This document shows, in pieces, positions 36,386-44,812 of a stretch of DNA of 64,000 nucleotides (the first letter of the stretch is position 1; every line of letters begins with the position of its first letter). The translations under genes and the position numbers were made by a program. Source of the DNA: Chitinivibrionales bacterium (GTDB lineage Bacteria; Fibrobacterota; Chitinivibrionia; Chitinivibrionales; FEN-1185); contig DATJAL010000052.1 in the NCBI GenBank assembly GCA_035516255.1, forward strand, positions 124,001 to 188,000, in the 5' to 3' direction. Under the pieces are notes generated by a model. The model was not told the origin of the DNA. It saw only the letters and a list, made by a program, of their open reading frames with translations, and ran no database searches.

Positions 36386-37171
36386 GCCGCCGCCCGCCTT
36401 GAGAACGCCGTAATTGTCGATGCCGAGCTGGATCATGTTTCTTGCCACCATGATGCGGTCCGCGACGTTGAGCAGGACATAGAGCGATGCGTCGCTGACA
36501 AAGTAGACGACGTCCCTTCCGTAGCAGGGCTCGCTGTCGCCGATTTCGCTCCACCAGTTGTCCTCGGCACAGCCGTATTGGATGGTCCAGTTGCACAGAT
36601 GATCGACGCGCGGCCCGCGTGAGGCATGCTGCAGGTCGGTGCCGCTCGGCGCCGATGCGGGCCTGGGAAGACTGGGCAGCACATTCCAATGGACTTGATT
36701 TGTGGTAAAGTACTTTTTATACTCGCCCGCGTAGGACGGCCGGAACGTTCCGGTGTCCGGCGCGGAACTCACCGCGGTAAGGACCGCCTGCGACTGCAGC
36801 ACGCCGACATTTTTATAATCAGGACCGTCCGGCTTGCTCACGCTCGAAACCATGGACTGGCCGGGCTGAAGCGTGTAGGGAAGGGAAACCCGGTCGGTGG
36901 TGTCGAAATCCGCCCGGTTGTCATAGCCCTGGCGCCCGCCGCGCGGATTGACGCAGGTGCCGTTGCGCGTTGCGGTCGGGGAAGGCGAGACTGAGGCAAC
37001 AGTGGCCGGGCCCACCACCCACCAGTCGCCGGTCACAAACTGGCCTGCTTCGCAGGGTTTGTCAAACGTCCAGGTGATGCCGAATTGGGTTATGGAAGAA
37101 ACCGTTGCGCTGGATGATGCGGCCGGTATCATCACGACGACTATTAACATTGATAAGATCATTTTCTTCAT
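36329..37171 (-). CDS. N-terminal part of a frameshifted secreted protein of unknown family
   Basis: A signal peptide (MKKMILSMLIVVVMIPAA) begins at ATG 37171, preceded by AAAGGGG. The mature part has FDKPCEAGQFVTGDWWVVGP and SYAGEYKKYFTTNQV, then NWTIQYGCAEDNWWSEIGD and YVLLNVADRIMVARNMIQLG. Natural sequence stops near residue 263 (AGGGWAG); the last 17 residues are out of frame. The GWAGHFSGRKWPVVFAG region restored by a one-base change resembles helical-toroid glycan-active proteins, but I cannot name the family. It is followed by its other half at 35700-36385. Confidence 0.65.
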   Translation of the reverse strand: MKKMILSMLIVVVMIPAASSSATVSSITQFGITWTFDKPCEAGQFVTGDWWVVGPATVASVSPSPTATRNGTCVNPRGGRQGYDNRADFDTTDRVSLPYTLQPGQSMVSSVSKPDGPDYKNVGVLQSQAVLTAVSSAPDTGTFRPSYAGEYKKYFTTNQVHWNVLPSLPRPASAPSGTDLQHASRGPRVDHLCNWTIQYGCAEDNWWSEIGDSEPCYGRDVVYFVSDASLYVLLNVADRIMVARNMIQLGIDNYGVLKAGGGWAGISAGASGPLFLPASC

Positions 37172-37375
37172 GTGACGCCCCTTTCGGCCGAGCCGCAACA
37201 CAACGACCACCACTATCCACTGGCGTTGCAAAGCGGCGGTTCGATTCGGATTATTTGCACCCCCCGCAGACGTTATTATAAAATAAGGATATTCGGAGGG
37301 GAATCTAAATTTATTTTGAAGCAGGCTCGCGTTGAACTCAAATAATTCTTCACCCGTTTTCATTGGAGGACGTCC

Positions 37376-37849
37376 ATGCGCCTGATTTTTATCAATATCC
37401 TTCTGTTTACCATTATCGCATTTTTCAGCGTGTCGGCCGAAGAACCGTGCCTCAAAAACGCCTGGTCCTCTTTCGGCAAAAAAGACTATAAAACCGCAAT
37501 TACCTATTGCGACACCTGCATCAAAAAATTCGGCAAGATCTCCCTTGACCAGCAGGCAAAGCTGGAAAAGGACAGCGTGCCGTTGCCGCCCGCGGGAAAA
37601 GTGGACAACGAGGCCGAGAAAAACAAGATCTTTTCGCAGGGGCTCATCAATGACGTGGCCACGTCATTTTGGATTAAAGGCGAGTCCGCGGAGCATCTGT
37701 ATGAAACCTCCAAGGACAAGAAATATAAGAACCTGTCCCAAGAAGCGTTCAAAGGGGCGGTTGAATTGAATTACGGCCGATGCTGGGATCCCAAGGGATG
37801 GTTCTGGTCGCCGGGCGACGCGGCGAAGAAGAAGCTGACTGCCAAGTAG
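37376..37849 (+). CDS. Small secreted TPR-like protein
   Basis: A 157-residue protein with a signal peptide (RLIFINILLFTIIAFFSVSA). The mature part has a helix pair typical of one tetratricopeptide unit (AWSSFGKKDYKTAITYCDTC) and a second helical stretch near residues 95-130. Four Cys residues remain in the mature protein. ATG 37376 follows TTGGAGG. It is transcribed divergently from the frameshifted gene and closed by a strong terminator. Function unknown. Confidence 0.7.
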   Translation: MRLIFINILLFTIIAFFSVSAEEPCLKNAWSSFGKKDYKTAITYCDTCIKKFGKISLDQQAKLEKDSVPLPPAGKVDNEAEKNKIFSQGLINDVATSFWIKGESAEHLYETSKDKKYKNLSQEAFKGAVELNYGRCWDPKGWFWSPGDAAKKKLTAK

Positions 37850-37872
37850 GGTTGACATGGGGAGCGTATGAT

Positions 37873-37907
37873 AAAAAAGGCGCTGCCGCACCGGCAGCGC
37901 CTTTTTT
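37873..37907. terminator. Bidirectional rho-independent terminator
   Basis: GGCGCTGCC (37879-37887) and GGCAGCGCC (37893-37901) form a perfect 9-bp stem with a GCACC loop, flanked by A6 on the left and T6 on the right. It works in both orientations and separates two convergent genes, the TPR-like gene (+) and the repeat-domain gene (-). Confidence 0.95.
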
Positions 37908-37938
37908 ATTTAAAGCCTACGTCCGAAGGGCGGGGCGG

Positions 37939-39711
37939 TCATTTCCGGCACAATGCCTTTGCGGTGAACACGTGCCCATCGGCCTCCATGCGGATAAACG
38001 CGAGCATGTTGACGGAGGGCAATTTCCTGCTGAAATACCCCGCCGGCATCATGCCGTCGGCAAGCGTGGCGATGCAGCGCCCCGCGACGTCGTACGCCCT
38101 GACCAGCACGCGCGCGCTCTTGGGAAGCGCGAACGACACGCTTCTCGACGCGACACGAAGATCGAAGCGCGCCGGCACCGCCTGTATTGATTTGTTAAGG
38201 ACCGGCGTCGTTCCGTTAAAAATATAAGCGACCGGTATAAAAAATGTCTTTATGATCGTCGCCCCATTGGCCTTTGTCATCAGGATCCGGAGCGAATCCA
38301 CCGTGACCGGGACGCCCTGAGAATCCGCTATCCCGAACATGGTCCGGCCGCTGTCTGAACCGATTCCCGCGGGGAACAGAATCGACCCCTTGTCCCATTC
38401 GCGGCCGATCACGGCGCCGTGGTACAACGGATCAACGTAGATCCGCACCGCCGTATCGGCGAAATAACTGAACGTAATGTGCATCGTGTCCTTGAAATTG
38501 AGCGTTTCCGGCGACGCGGGCGAGATTTGCACATTGTAAACCGAGTCGGAGCCATAGACGTATGAAACGGGAATAAACATGTTGACAAACGTGTCTTGCT
38601 GACTGGAATCTTTCATGATTGCCTGAATTGAATCGATACGGCCGATCCCTGAAGTGGGGGCGATGATATACCTGGACATGGTGTCGCTTCCCGCATCAAT
38701 CGGCAATGCACCTTGACTGGCGCCTACATATTTGCCCTGCCACATTCCCAGGCACCAGATCAACGAGCCATGGCTCCATACCGTGGTGTAGTTGAAATTC
38801 GCATAGACCTTCTGCCCATTGGCAAGGACGCCGGGGCTCGGCGGTGCCAGAACAAAGTTAGAGAGCGAGCTGACCGGCTCGTAATAAATCCGGATGGTTG
38901 CGGGAGCAACCATGTCAACCGACCGCCATACCGCGGAATGAATGTGCCAGAAAAGACCTCCTGAGCTCGATTGTTTTGCCGAATCAAGATTGCAGTACGT
39001 CGTGCCCCCGATCACAACACTGTCGGCCTGCGCATGGACCGTGCCGTTCGCGTTGTAGGTGACGATGCGCAGCGAGAGGTCATAGCCATATTTGAGGACC
39101 TGCAGCTTTCCATAAAGCCCGGTTTTCGTTATGTAAATCAGTACCGTTCCCGTTGGAATCTGGTTCGAGACGCTGTCGCTTCCGTCAAGCGAGCTGTAGG
39201 GGATGATAAATGAGGAATCCATGGACAACGTCAGATTGTCGAAGGAAACGATGTTCGGTTCGTAATATATCCCGATCGTCGCCCCGTTCATCATGGTCAG
39301 GACCCGGTTGTTGCCACCGATGATGTCCCAATGAAAGTCCGCGGAGGGGGCAAGGGTTTCCTTTGCCGAATCAAGACTGCATTCGAACGTCCCCCGTATT
39401 TCAACGCTGTCCGCTTGCGCATGCACCGTGCCGTCCGCGTTGTACGTTACAATCTTCAGCCACAGGTTGTACCCGTAGTTGACGACTTCCATTTTCCCCA
39501 GCAGCCCGCTGTTTGTTTTGTAAACGAGGATCGTTCCCGTGGGGATCATGTTCGACGAGCTGTCACTCCCGTCGATGGAGCCGGCCGGAATGGTGAACGA
39601 CGCGATGGTCGCCCGCGTCAGGTTGTCGAACGACACCGTCTGCGCGAAAGACGACCACGCCAACACCAATCCTGCCGCAATCGAAATCAAACATAACTTT
39701 TTGAACCGCAT
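37939..39711 (-). CDS. Secreted protein with two tandem VSFDNLT repeats and a secretion tail
   Basis: A 590-residue exported protein. After the signal peptide (FKKLCLISIAAGLVLAW then SSFAQ), two copies of a domain of about 130 residues follow each other. Both begin VSFDNLT, contain IPTGT, GYxLxLxIVTYNAxGTVHAQ and end with an IYYEP strand. A central region (WSHGSLIWCLGMWQGKYVG) and two further beta domains come next. The C-terminal domain (VLVRAYDVAGRCIATL) looks like a Por-secretion/FlgD-Ig tail. No catalytic motif recognised; surface adhesion or glycan binding is a guess. ATG 39711 has AAGGAG 11 bases upstream. Confidence 0.72.
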   Translation of the reverse strand: MRFKKLCLISIAAGLVLAWSSFAQTVSFDNLTRATIASFTIPAGSIDGSDSSSNMIPTGTILVYKTNSGLLGKMEVVNYGYNLWLKIVTYNADGTVHAQADSVEIRGTFECSLDSAKETLAPSADFHWDIIGGNNRVLTMMNGATIGIYYEPNIVSFDNLTLSMDSSFIIPYSSLDGSDSVSNQIPTGTVLIYITKTGLYGKLQVLKYGYDLSLRIVTYNANGTVHAQADSVVIGGTTYCNLDSAKQSSSGGLFWHIHSAVWRSVDMVAPATIRIYYEPVSSLSNFVLAPPSPGVLANGQKVYANFNYTTVWSHGSLIWCLGMWQGKYVGASQGALPIDAGSDTMSRYIIAPTSGIGRIDSIQAIMKDSSQQDTFVNMFIPVSYVYGSDSVYNVQISPASPETLNFKDTMHITFSYFADTAVRIYVDPLYHGAVIGREWDKGSILFPAGIGSDSGRTMFGIADSQGVPVTVDSLRILMTKANGATIIKTFFIPVAYIFNGTTPVLNKSIQAVPARFDLRVASRSVSFALPKSARVLVRAYDVAGRCIATLADGMMPAGYFSRKLPSVNMLAFIRMEADGHVFTAKALCRK

Positions 39712-39939
39712 ACGTCTTGCTTCTCCTTTCATTGAAGTTTAGTAAAGTAAGGTAAAACTGCCGTGGCGGTAAAAATTATATGACACCTTTCGGCGTCTCA
39801 TTATCGGAACGGCATCGGTCACGGGGGAGATGTTGGTTGCCTAGCGATAATGAATGCAACCGGTTTCTATCTCACGCTCCTGATGCACCTTCGCATCCTT
39901 ATCACGCCATCCGTTTTCGGGTTCCTTCCTGCAACACAA
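39712..39939 (-). other. 228-base 5' leader with several hairpins
   Basis: This lies between the consensus promoter and the ATG at 39711. On the minus strand it contains GATGC/GCATC, a GGTTGC/GCAACC stem (6 bp) and GACGCC-GAAA-GGTGTC, a hairpin with a GNRA tetraloop. The length and structure suggest a regulatory leader. I compared it from memory with TPP and cyclic-di-GMP-I riboswitch consensus words and found no match. Confidence 0.35.
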
Positions 39940-39945
39940 CGTCTA

Positions 39946-39974
39946 ATTATAAGGTTTTATGAAATTTTTGTCAA
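39946..39974 (-). promoter_or_regulatory. Perfect sigma70-type consensus promoter
   Basis: On the minus strand, TTGACA (39974-39969) and TATAAT (39951-39946) are separated by exactly 17 bases, the full consensus of both hexamers. It faces the secreted repeat protein at 39711-37939. The predicted start is near 39939, leaving a leader of about 228 bases. Confidence 0.85.
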
Positions 39975-40026
39975 CGTGATTATGCACGAATGACCGGTGA
40001 TCGTCTCCGGTTGCATTTTCCCCGAT

Positions 40027-40057
40027 GGAAAAGGCGCTGCGTGCAAGGCAGCGCTTT
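40027..40057 (-). terminator. Terminator of the nucleotide-sugar dehydrogenase gene
   Basis: On the minus strand AAAGCGCTGC (40057-40048) pairs with GCAGCGCCTT (40040-40031) around a 7-base loop, with a short T-run (TTTTCC) at the end. It lies about 33 bases after the stop of the gene ending at 40090. Confidence 0.75.
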
Positions 40058-40089
40058 AGCAAATTCCAACTTCAATCAAAGCGCGGCCG

Positions 40090-41448
40090 TTATTTTGGCT
40101 TCATCCCGAGCCCGATTCCGTAATAGGCAGCCACCTTGTCGCGGAACGCCGGGCCGTAAATCCTTCGTCCGTCGATGACCACCGAGCGCTTCATGAGCTT
40201 GTTGAACGTCGCCGCGCTCAGCCGCTTGAACTCGTTCCATTCGGTCACTACGATGCAGCAGTCTGCGCCCGTGATGCATTCCTCGGCGCTTGACGCGTAG
40301 GATATTTTTATCGTGTCCTTGATGAACCTGTTTTGGGCGTTGGGGACCGCCACCGGATCGTACGCCACTATGTCGGCGTTCTCGGCAAAGAGATGGTTGG
40401 CGATCTTGATGGCCGCAGCCTCGCGCATGTCGTCAGTGCCGGGCTTGAACGAAAGACCGAGCAGCGCGATGCGCTTGCCCTTGAGTTCCCCGAGCGCCTT
40501 GCGCACGAGGCTCACCACGTGCGACGCCTGCTCGATGTTGACCTCCTCGACCGTCTCGAGGAGCGCGGGCTCGATCTGCCGCAGCTGGGCGAACGATATG
40601 AGCGCCTTGACGTCCTTGGGGAAGCAGGACCCGCCGTAGCCGGCGCCTGCGTTGAGGAACACCGGGTTGATGCGCCAGTCCGCGCCGATGCCCTTGACCA
40701 CCTCGTAGATGTCGATTCCCGGAATGCTCTCGGCGATCCTGGCCATCTCGTTTATGTAGGAGATGTTCATGGCGAGAAACGTGTTGCGGCCGTATTTGAC
40801 CATCTCGGCGCTCTCCAGGTTCATGCGCAGCACCGGCACCTTCTGCCCTTTGTAAAGCTCATTCGCGAACGCCGCCAGGAAATCGCCGGACTTCCTGTCG
40901 AACTCGCCGATCACCACGCTGTCGGGCTCGGACGTGTCCTTGACCGCCGCGCCCTGCCGCAGGAACTCCGGGCTCATGCACACGCCGAAGTCCCTGCCCG
41001 CTTTTTTCCCCGAATATTGCTCGAGCAGGGGAATGATCACGTTCCGGGTGGTCCCCGGCACAATGGTGCTGCGCGCGACGATCACGGAGTATTTGTCTTT
41101 TTTCTTGAGGGCCTTTCCGATCGCCGCGGCCGTGTCCTTGACAAGGCTCAAGTCCGCCTCGCCGCTCACCAGGCTGGGCGTGCCCACGGCGATGAAACAG
41201 ATATCGGACTTCAGGGCGGCTTCCTCCCTGCCGTGCAGCGCCTTGAGCGTGCCTTTCTTCACCGTTCTCTTGATAATGGGGGCGAGGTCGTTCTCAAAAA
41301 ACGGCGCCTTGCCCGCGTTGATCGTGTCGACCTTGGCCTTGTCCTGGCTCGAGGCGAGCACCGTGAACCCCCGGTCCGCAAACACCGCTGCCGCGACCAG
41401 TCCCACGTATCCGGTGCCGAGGATCGCGATGCATTTGTCTTTTGGCAT
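40090..41448 (-). CDS. UDP-glucose / GDP-mannose 6-dehydrogenase family protein
   Basis: NAD-dependent enzyme oxidising a nucleotide sugar to the uronic acid in two steps, for capsule or exopolysaccharide synthesis. It has 452 residues. The N-terminal Rossmann motif is GTGYVGLVAA, followed by VGTPS, the substrate-binding STIVPGTT segment, EFLRQGAA and the catalytic Cys275 in GYGGSCFPKD. The C-terminal nucleotide-sugar domain starts with ALLGLSFKPGTDDMREA. Substrate (UDP-glucose, UDP-HexNAc or GDP-mannose) cannot be settled by eye. ATG 41448 has AAAGGAG upstream. It follows the MFS gene on the same strand after a 144-base gap. Confidence 0.9.
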   Translation of the reverse strand: MPKDKCIAILGTGYVGLVAAAVFADRGFTVLASSQDKAKVDTINAGKAPFFENDLAPIIKRTVKKGTLKALHGREEAALKSDICFIAVGTPSLVSGEADLSLVKDTAAAIGKALKKKDKYSVIVARSTIVPGTTRNVIIPLLEQYSGKKAGRDFGVCMSPEFLRQGAAVKDTSEPDSVVIGEFDRKSGDFLAAFANELYKGQKVPVLRMNLESAEMVKYGRNTFLAMNISYINEMARIAESIPGIDIYEVVKGIGADWRINPVFLNAGAGYGGSCFPKDVKALISFAQLRQIEPALLETVEEVNIEQASHVVSLVRKALGELKGKRIALLGLSFKPGTDDMREAAAIKIANHLFAENADIVAYDPVAVPNAQNRFIKDTIKISYASSAEECITGADCCIVVTEWNEFKRLSAATFNKLMKRSVVIDGRRIYGPAFRDKVAAYYGIGLGMKPK

Positions 41449-41592
41449 GATGGAGCTCCTTTATGAAAGGTTGATGGAAAGATGATAAAAATAATTTTTG
41501 GCACGTGAAAGGAGCCGATATCGAGGGTTACACTGCCGTCGTAAAGAGATAGATGATGATTTTCTGACCGCTGAATTCCGATCGCTTATTCA

Positions 41593-42819
41593 TCAGACCG
41601 CTTCGGTATAATCCAAATCCTTCCCGTATGTCTCCTCGATCTGCGCAAGCGCGATGAAAGCAATGATGACAATGACCGCTCCGATCAGAATTGCCGAAGG
41701 TAAAGTTCCAATTCCGGGCCGCAAGCCCTTAAACGCAATGGTGAGGAGCGCGGTGAGGCCGCGCACGAAGTTCGGGGCGGTGATCGCCGCGGTTGCGCGC
41801 AGGTTCGTGCCGAACTGCTCGGCCGAAATGGTGACGAACAGCGCCCAGTAGCCGCAGGCCCACCCGATAAACCCGCACAGGCCGTAAAACACCGGCAGGG
41901 AGGCGCCGCCGCACAGGAAATAGGCGGCGCAGGAAACGGCGGTAATGATCATGAACGCGAGAATGACTTTGTTCCTCGTTTTAAATACTTGGCTCAGGTA
42001 TCCGTTTGTCAAGTCGCCGAGGGAAAGGCCGGCGTAGTAGAGCAGCACCGTCCTGCCCGCCAGCGGCGCCGGCGAAAGCCCGAGCGCAGCGCCGATTTCG
42101 GGCGAGAAGGTGATGAGGATGCCGATGGCGTACCAAATCGGCATGGCAAGCAGTATCACACAGGCGTAACGCCTGAGCCTTTTCGCATTGGTGAAGAACG
42201 CGAGGAAATTCCCGCGCGCCACGTTTTGCGACTTGACCTGCGCGAACAGGGCCGATTCCCGCACGCCGAGCCGCAGCAGCAAGAGCATGAACCCGAGCCC
42301 GCCGCCGATGAAATAGGCGGTGCGCCACGCGAACAGGTCTCCCACCAGCGACGCGCTCACCACGCCGAGTACGCCGATGGCCGCCACGAGCATGGTGCCC
42401 CAGCCGCGGCTGCGCTTCGACATGAGCTCCGAAACCAGCGTGACCCCTGCGCCGAGCTCGCCCGCAAGGCCGAGCCCGGCGGCAAATCTGCACGCGCCGT
42501 AAGCCGCGACGCCGTTTACCATGCCGTTGGCAACCGTAGCGGCAGAATACAAGATGATGGAGCCGAACAGCACGCGGCGCCTTCCCCAGATGTCGCCGAT
42601 AATGCCCCAGGCGATCCCGCCCGCGAGCATGCCCAGGAGTTGCGCGTTGAGCAGGTCTATGCCGGTTGACAAAAGCGCATTGCCTGCGACGCCGAGCGAA
42701 GCGAGGCTCTGGTTGCGAACGATGCTGTAGAGGAGCAGGTCGTAGGCGTCGACGAAAAAGCCCAGCGCCGCCGCGACTACGGCAAGGGCGATGGCAACGC
42801 GGGAGGGATTCTGGTTCAT
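41593..42819 (-). CDS. Major facilitator superfamily transporter (metabolite:H+ symporter type)
   Basis: Inner-membrane carrier of about 408 residues with twelve predicted helices. The loop 2-3 signature is GIIGDIWGRRRVLFGS, and AGLGLAGELGAGVTLVSE matches the sugar/aromatic acid symporter branch. FVDAYDLLLYSIV in helix 1 recalls the family that carries substituted acids or sialic acid. I prefer ATG 42819 (MNQNPSRVAIA); a start at 42882 would overlap the gene upstream. The substrate is unknown. It lies 22 bases downstream of the GFA-fold gene. Confidence 0.8.
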   Translation of the reverse strand: MNQNPSRVAIALAVVAAALGFFVDAYDLLLYSIVRNQSLASLGVAGNALLSTGIDLLNAQLLGMLAGGIAWGIIGDIWGRRRVLFGSIILYSAATVANGMVNGVAAYGACRFAAGLGLAGELGAGVTLVSELMSKRSRGWGTMLVAAIGVLGVVSASLVGDLFAWRTAYFIGGGLGFMLLLLRLGVRESALFAQVKSQNVARGNFLAFFTNAKRLRRYACVILLAMPIWYAIGILITFSPEIGAALGLSPAPLAGRTVLLYYAGLSLGDLTNGYLSQVFKTRNKVILAFMIITAVSCAAYFLCGGASLPVFYGLCGFIGWACGYWALFVTISAEQFGTNLRATAAITAPNFVRGLTALLTIAFKGLRPGIGTLPSAILIGAVIVIIAFIALAQIEETYGKDLDYTEAV

Positions 42820-42841
42820 GATGCTGGGGTATTTTCCAAGG

Positions 42842-43258
42842 TTATTTGCCGCTCGGCAGTAAGTCAAACTTCGGGATAGCATGCAGGTCTGAAAGCAGGG
42901 AACAGTGGTCGCGCCAATACACGTGCATCTGGGGCTTCACCCACGAATTGTCGTGAAGCGTTCCCGCGCCGATCACCACCGTGTTCGGGCTCGAGGTCAT
43001 ATCGGCATAGAGCGCCGTTCCGCAGCGGGAACAGAAATGGCGGATCAGCGGTTTGCCGCTGTCCCCGAGGTATTCGTATTTTGTCAAATTGTTTCCCGTT
43101 GCCTTGAAGTCGGATTTGTTCAAACCGACAACCACCGAAAAAGCCGAGCCCGTGGCCTTTTGGCATGAGGAGCAGTTGCATATCGCGGTGAATTTCGGTT
43201 CGGAAATGCATGAATAATGCGTTGATCCGCAATGGCAGGAGCCTTCGATTTTCGGCAT
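42842..43258 (-). CDS. GFA-fold (Mss4-like) zinc protein
   Basis: A 138-residue member of the glutathione-dependent formaldehyde-activating (GFA) family, which binds zinc by Cys clusters. Ligands are visible as CHCG (Cys8, Cys10), CNCSSC and CSRCG, with the typical GSAFSVVVG and IRHFCSRCGTALYAD strands. ATG 43258 follows GGAGG by four bases; the upstream open frame is not needed. Few members have a proven activity, so the substrate is unknown. It probably shares a transcript with the MFS gene. Confidence 0.85.
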   Translation of the reverse strand: MPKIEGSCHCGSTHYSCISEPKFTAICNCSSCQKATGSAFSVVVGLNKSDFKATGNNLTKYEYLGDSGKPLIRHFCSRCGTALYADMTSSPNTVVIGAGTLHDNSWVKPQMHVYWRDHCSLLSDLHAIPKFDLLPSGK

Positions 43259-43435
43259 TTTTCCTCCATGATTGATCGCCATGAACGTTATAGATAAACT
43301 AAAATCCGCGCGGACGGTCAACTTTTATTAAATAGGGCATTTGACATCACCTCAGTGGCGCGGTATTTTCATGTATTATGAGGAAAATTGAAAGCTCTGG
43401 CGGCGGAATTCTCACCAAAGTAACAGGAGGCTACC

Positions 43436-44131
43436 ATGAAATCAGTGCGTTTGTTCGGTATGTATGCGATTATGGCCGGAATCATCATCATTCGGTCTTC
43501 CAGCGGACAATGCACCAAGGACACCGACTGCAAGGGCGACAGGGTTTGCGTCGATGGAGAATGCGTGGAGCCGCAGAAATCGAAAACTGAAGGTTCTTCG
43601 GCTTCTGAACCTGAAAAAACAGGCAAAACGGGAAATCCAGGATGGGCGTTCGGCGCGGCCATCACCGGATATGCGTGCGCTCCCGTTATCCTGGGGCTTG
43701 GCATCGCCTCCGCGGCGACCACGGGAAGCGACGCCTCCCTTCCGCTCGGCGTCAGCGCATTTTCGGTGGGCGTGGCCACGTTCCCCGTGACCGCCGTGGG
43801 CGGGGCCTCGGCCCGCATGAACTCGGGCGCGCGGGGCGTGCTCGGCCTTCGGATCCCAGGCTACATCGCTTACGGCCTTGCGCTGGTAAACGGCGGCGTG
43901 CTGATCGCCTTCAGCATTGCCAACACGAATGTGACCATTCCCGCAGCCCCCATCGTCACCTGCGCCGCCCTCGGCACCGCCGGCTGCGTGCTCATGTCAA
44001 CCGACGCGCTCATCTCCGCGCGCCAGGCCGCCAGGGGCGGCTCCAGCGATGCGGACCATCAAGGCACCTTGCGGCTTTCCCTTGTTCCGGCCCGTAAAGG
44101 GGCGGGGATGCGGGTTGAATATTTGTTTTGA
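43436..44131 (+). CDS. Exported Cys-rich/membrane protein of unknown function
   Basis: A 231-residue protein with an N-terminal signal or anchor (FGMYAIMAGIIIIRSSSG). A short Cys motif follows (CTKDTDCKGDRVCVDGECVE) of the kind seen in secreted proteins of myxobacteria and related groups. Then comes a Ser/Glu/Lys linker and several hydrophobic Gly/Ala-rich helices (APVILGLGIASAAT, GLALVNGGVLIAFSIA, IVTCAALGTAGCVLM). ATG 43436 has AGGAGG at good distance. Transcribed divergently from the GFA-fold gene. Confidence 0.65.
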   Translation: MKSVRLFGMYAIMAGIIIIRSSSGQCTKDTDCKGDRVCVDGECVEPQKSKTEGSSASEPEKTGKTGNPGWAFGAAITGYACAPVILGLGIASAATTGSDASLPLGVSAFSVGVATFPVTAVGGASARMNSGARGVLGLRIPGYIAYGLALVNGGVLIAFSIANTNVTIPAAPIVTCAALGTAGCVLMSTDALISARQAARGGSSDADHQGTLRLSLVPARKGAGMRVEYLF

Positions 44132-44239
44132 TGAAGGCCGGGTAGAATGAGCCCATCAGGATCGGAATGCTAAAATGATCGCGATGGAGTGGTAGTATTC
44201 TTGGCGATAATTTGAGAGGGATTTCTGACCGCGCAAGAG

Positions 44240-44608
44240 CTATTTCTTTTTTCCTTTTTGGCTGCTCTCCCGAAACCTGAATTTCGTGATCCTTGAAATC
44301 AAGCCGTAAGGAATTGGCTTATGGAGAGGAATTTTTATTGTACCTTTTGTTGTCTCATATTCCTTCAACTCTTTTTTGAATTTCGCGACGCCGCTTGACG
44401 TGGGGAAGATGCTGACGTGGTCTGAAAAGGCCGCGAAATAAATTAAAATGCCGTTTTGTTTGAACGCGGGCATTTGATAGCTCATGACCTCCTGAGCGCC
44501 AGGTACGGCCTTGCGGATCACCGCGCGGATTTTCTGTAATTTATCCTGGATATCACCTGGGAATCCGGTTATGTAATCATCAATATCTTTTGGGGCATTG
44601 CTTTTCAT
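44240..44608 (-). CDS. DUF1801 (YdhG-like) small protein
   Basis: A 122-residue protein matching the DUF1801 fold: KDIDDYITGFPGDIQDKLQKI at the N-terminus (split here as KDIDDYITGFP and QDKLQKIRAVI), then GAQEVMSYQMPAFKQNG, IYFAAFSDHVSIFP and a C-terminal IPYGLISRITKFR. Family members are cytosolic; a few are proposed iron-binding or DNA-related proteins without firm proof. ATG 44608 follows AAAGGAG. Confidence 0.85.
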   Translation of the reverse strand: MKSNAPKDIDDYITGFPGDIQDKLQKIRAVIRKAVPGAQEVMSYQMPAFKQNGILIYFAAFSDHVSIFPTSSGVAKFKKELKEYETTKGTIKIPLHKPIPYGLISRITKFRFRESSQKGKKK

Positions 44609-44736
44609 TCTTAATTCTCCTTTCGTGGCATCTTAAAGTTTCTGTCAAGTGGAATACTATCAAAAAACGCGCCAAATGCTCAACCAGTAATGTCATTTGG
44701 GCATGGATTTCATAAATTAAAATTCGCCAAATAAAA

Positions 44737-44766
44737 TTGTATCTCTCCTGTAAAAAACTCTATATT
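44737..44766 (+). promoter_or_regulatory. Possible promoter of GH2 paralogue B
   Basis: TTGTAT (44737-44742) and TATATT (44761-44766) are 18 bases apart in an AT-rich stretch about 45 bases before the start codon. A similar TATATTATA word occurs upstream of paralogue A on the minus strand, suggesting shared control. Confidence 0.4.
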
Positions 44767-44812
44767 ATAGCCATAGATTAGGCCAACCATAATAATCCAA
44801 AGGGGGAGAAGT

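Noticed and set aside
39712-39939. Cyclic-di-GMP-I or TPP riboswitch in the leader
   Set aside because: Neither the GCAAA/GGTAGGTAGCGGGGTTACC words nor the CTGAGA and ACCTGATCTGG words occur.
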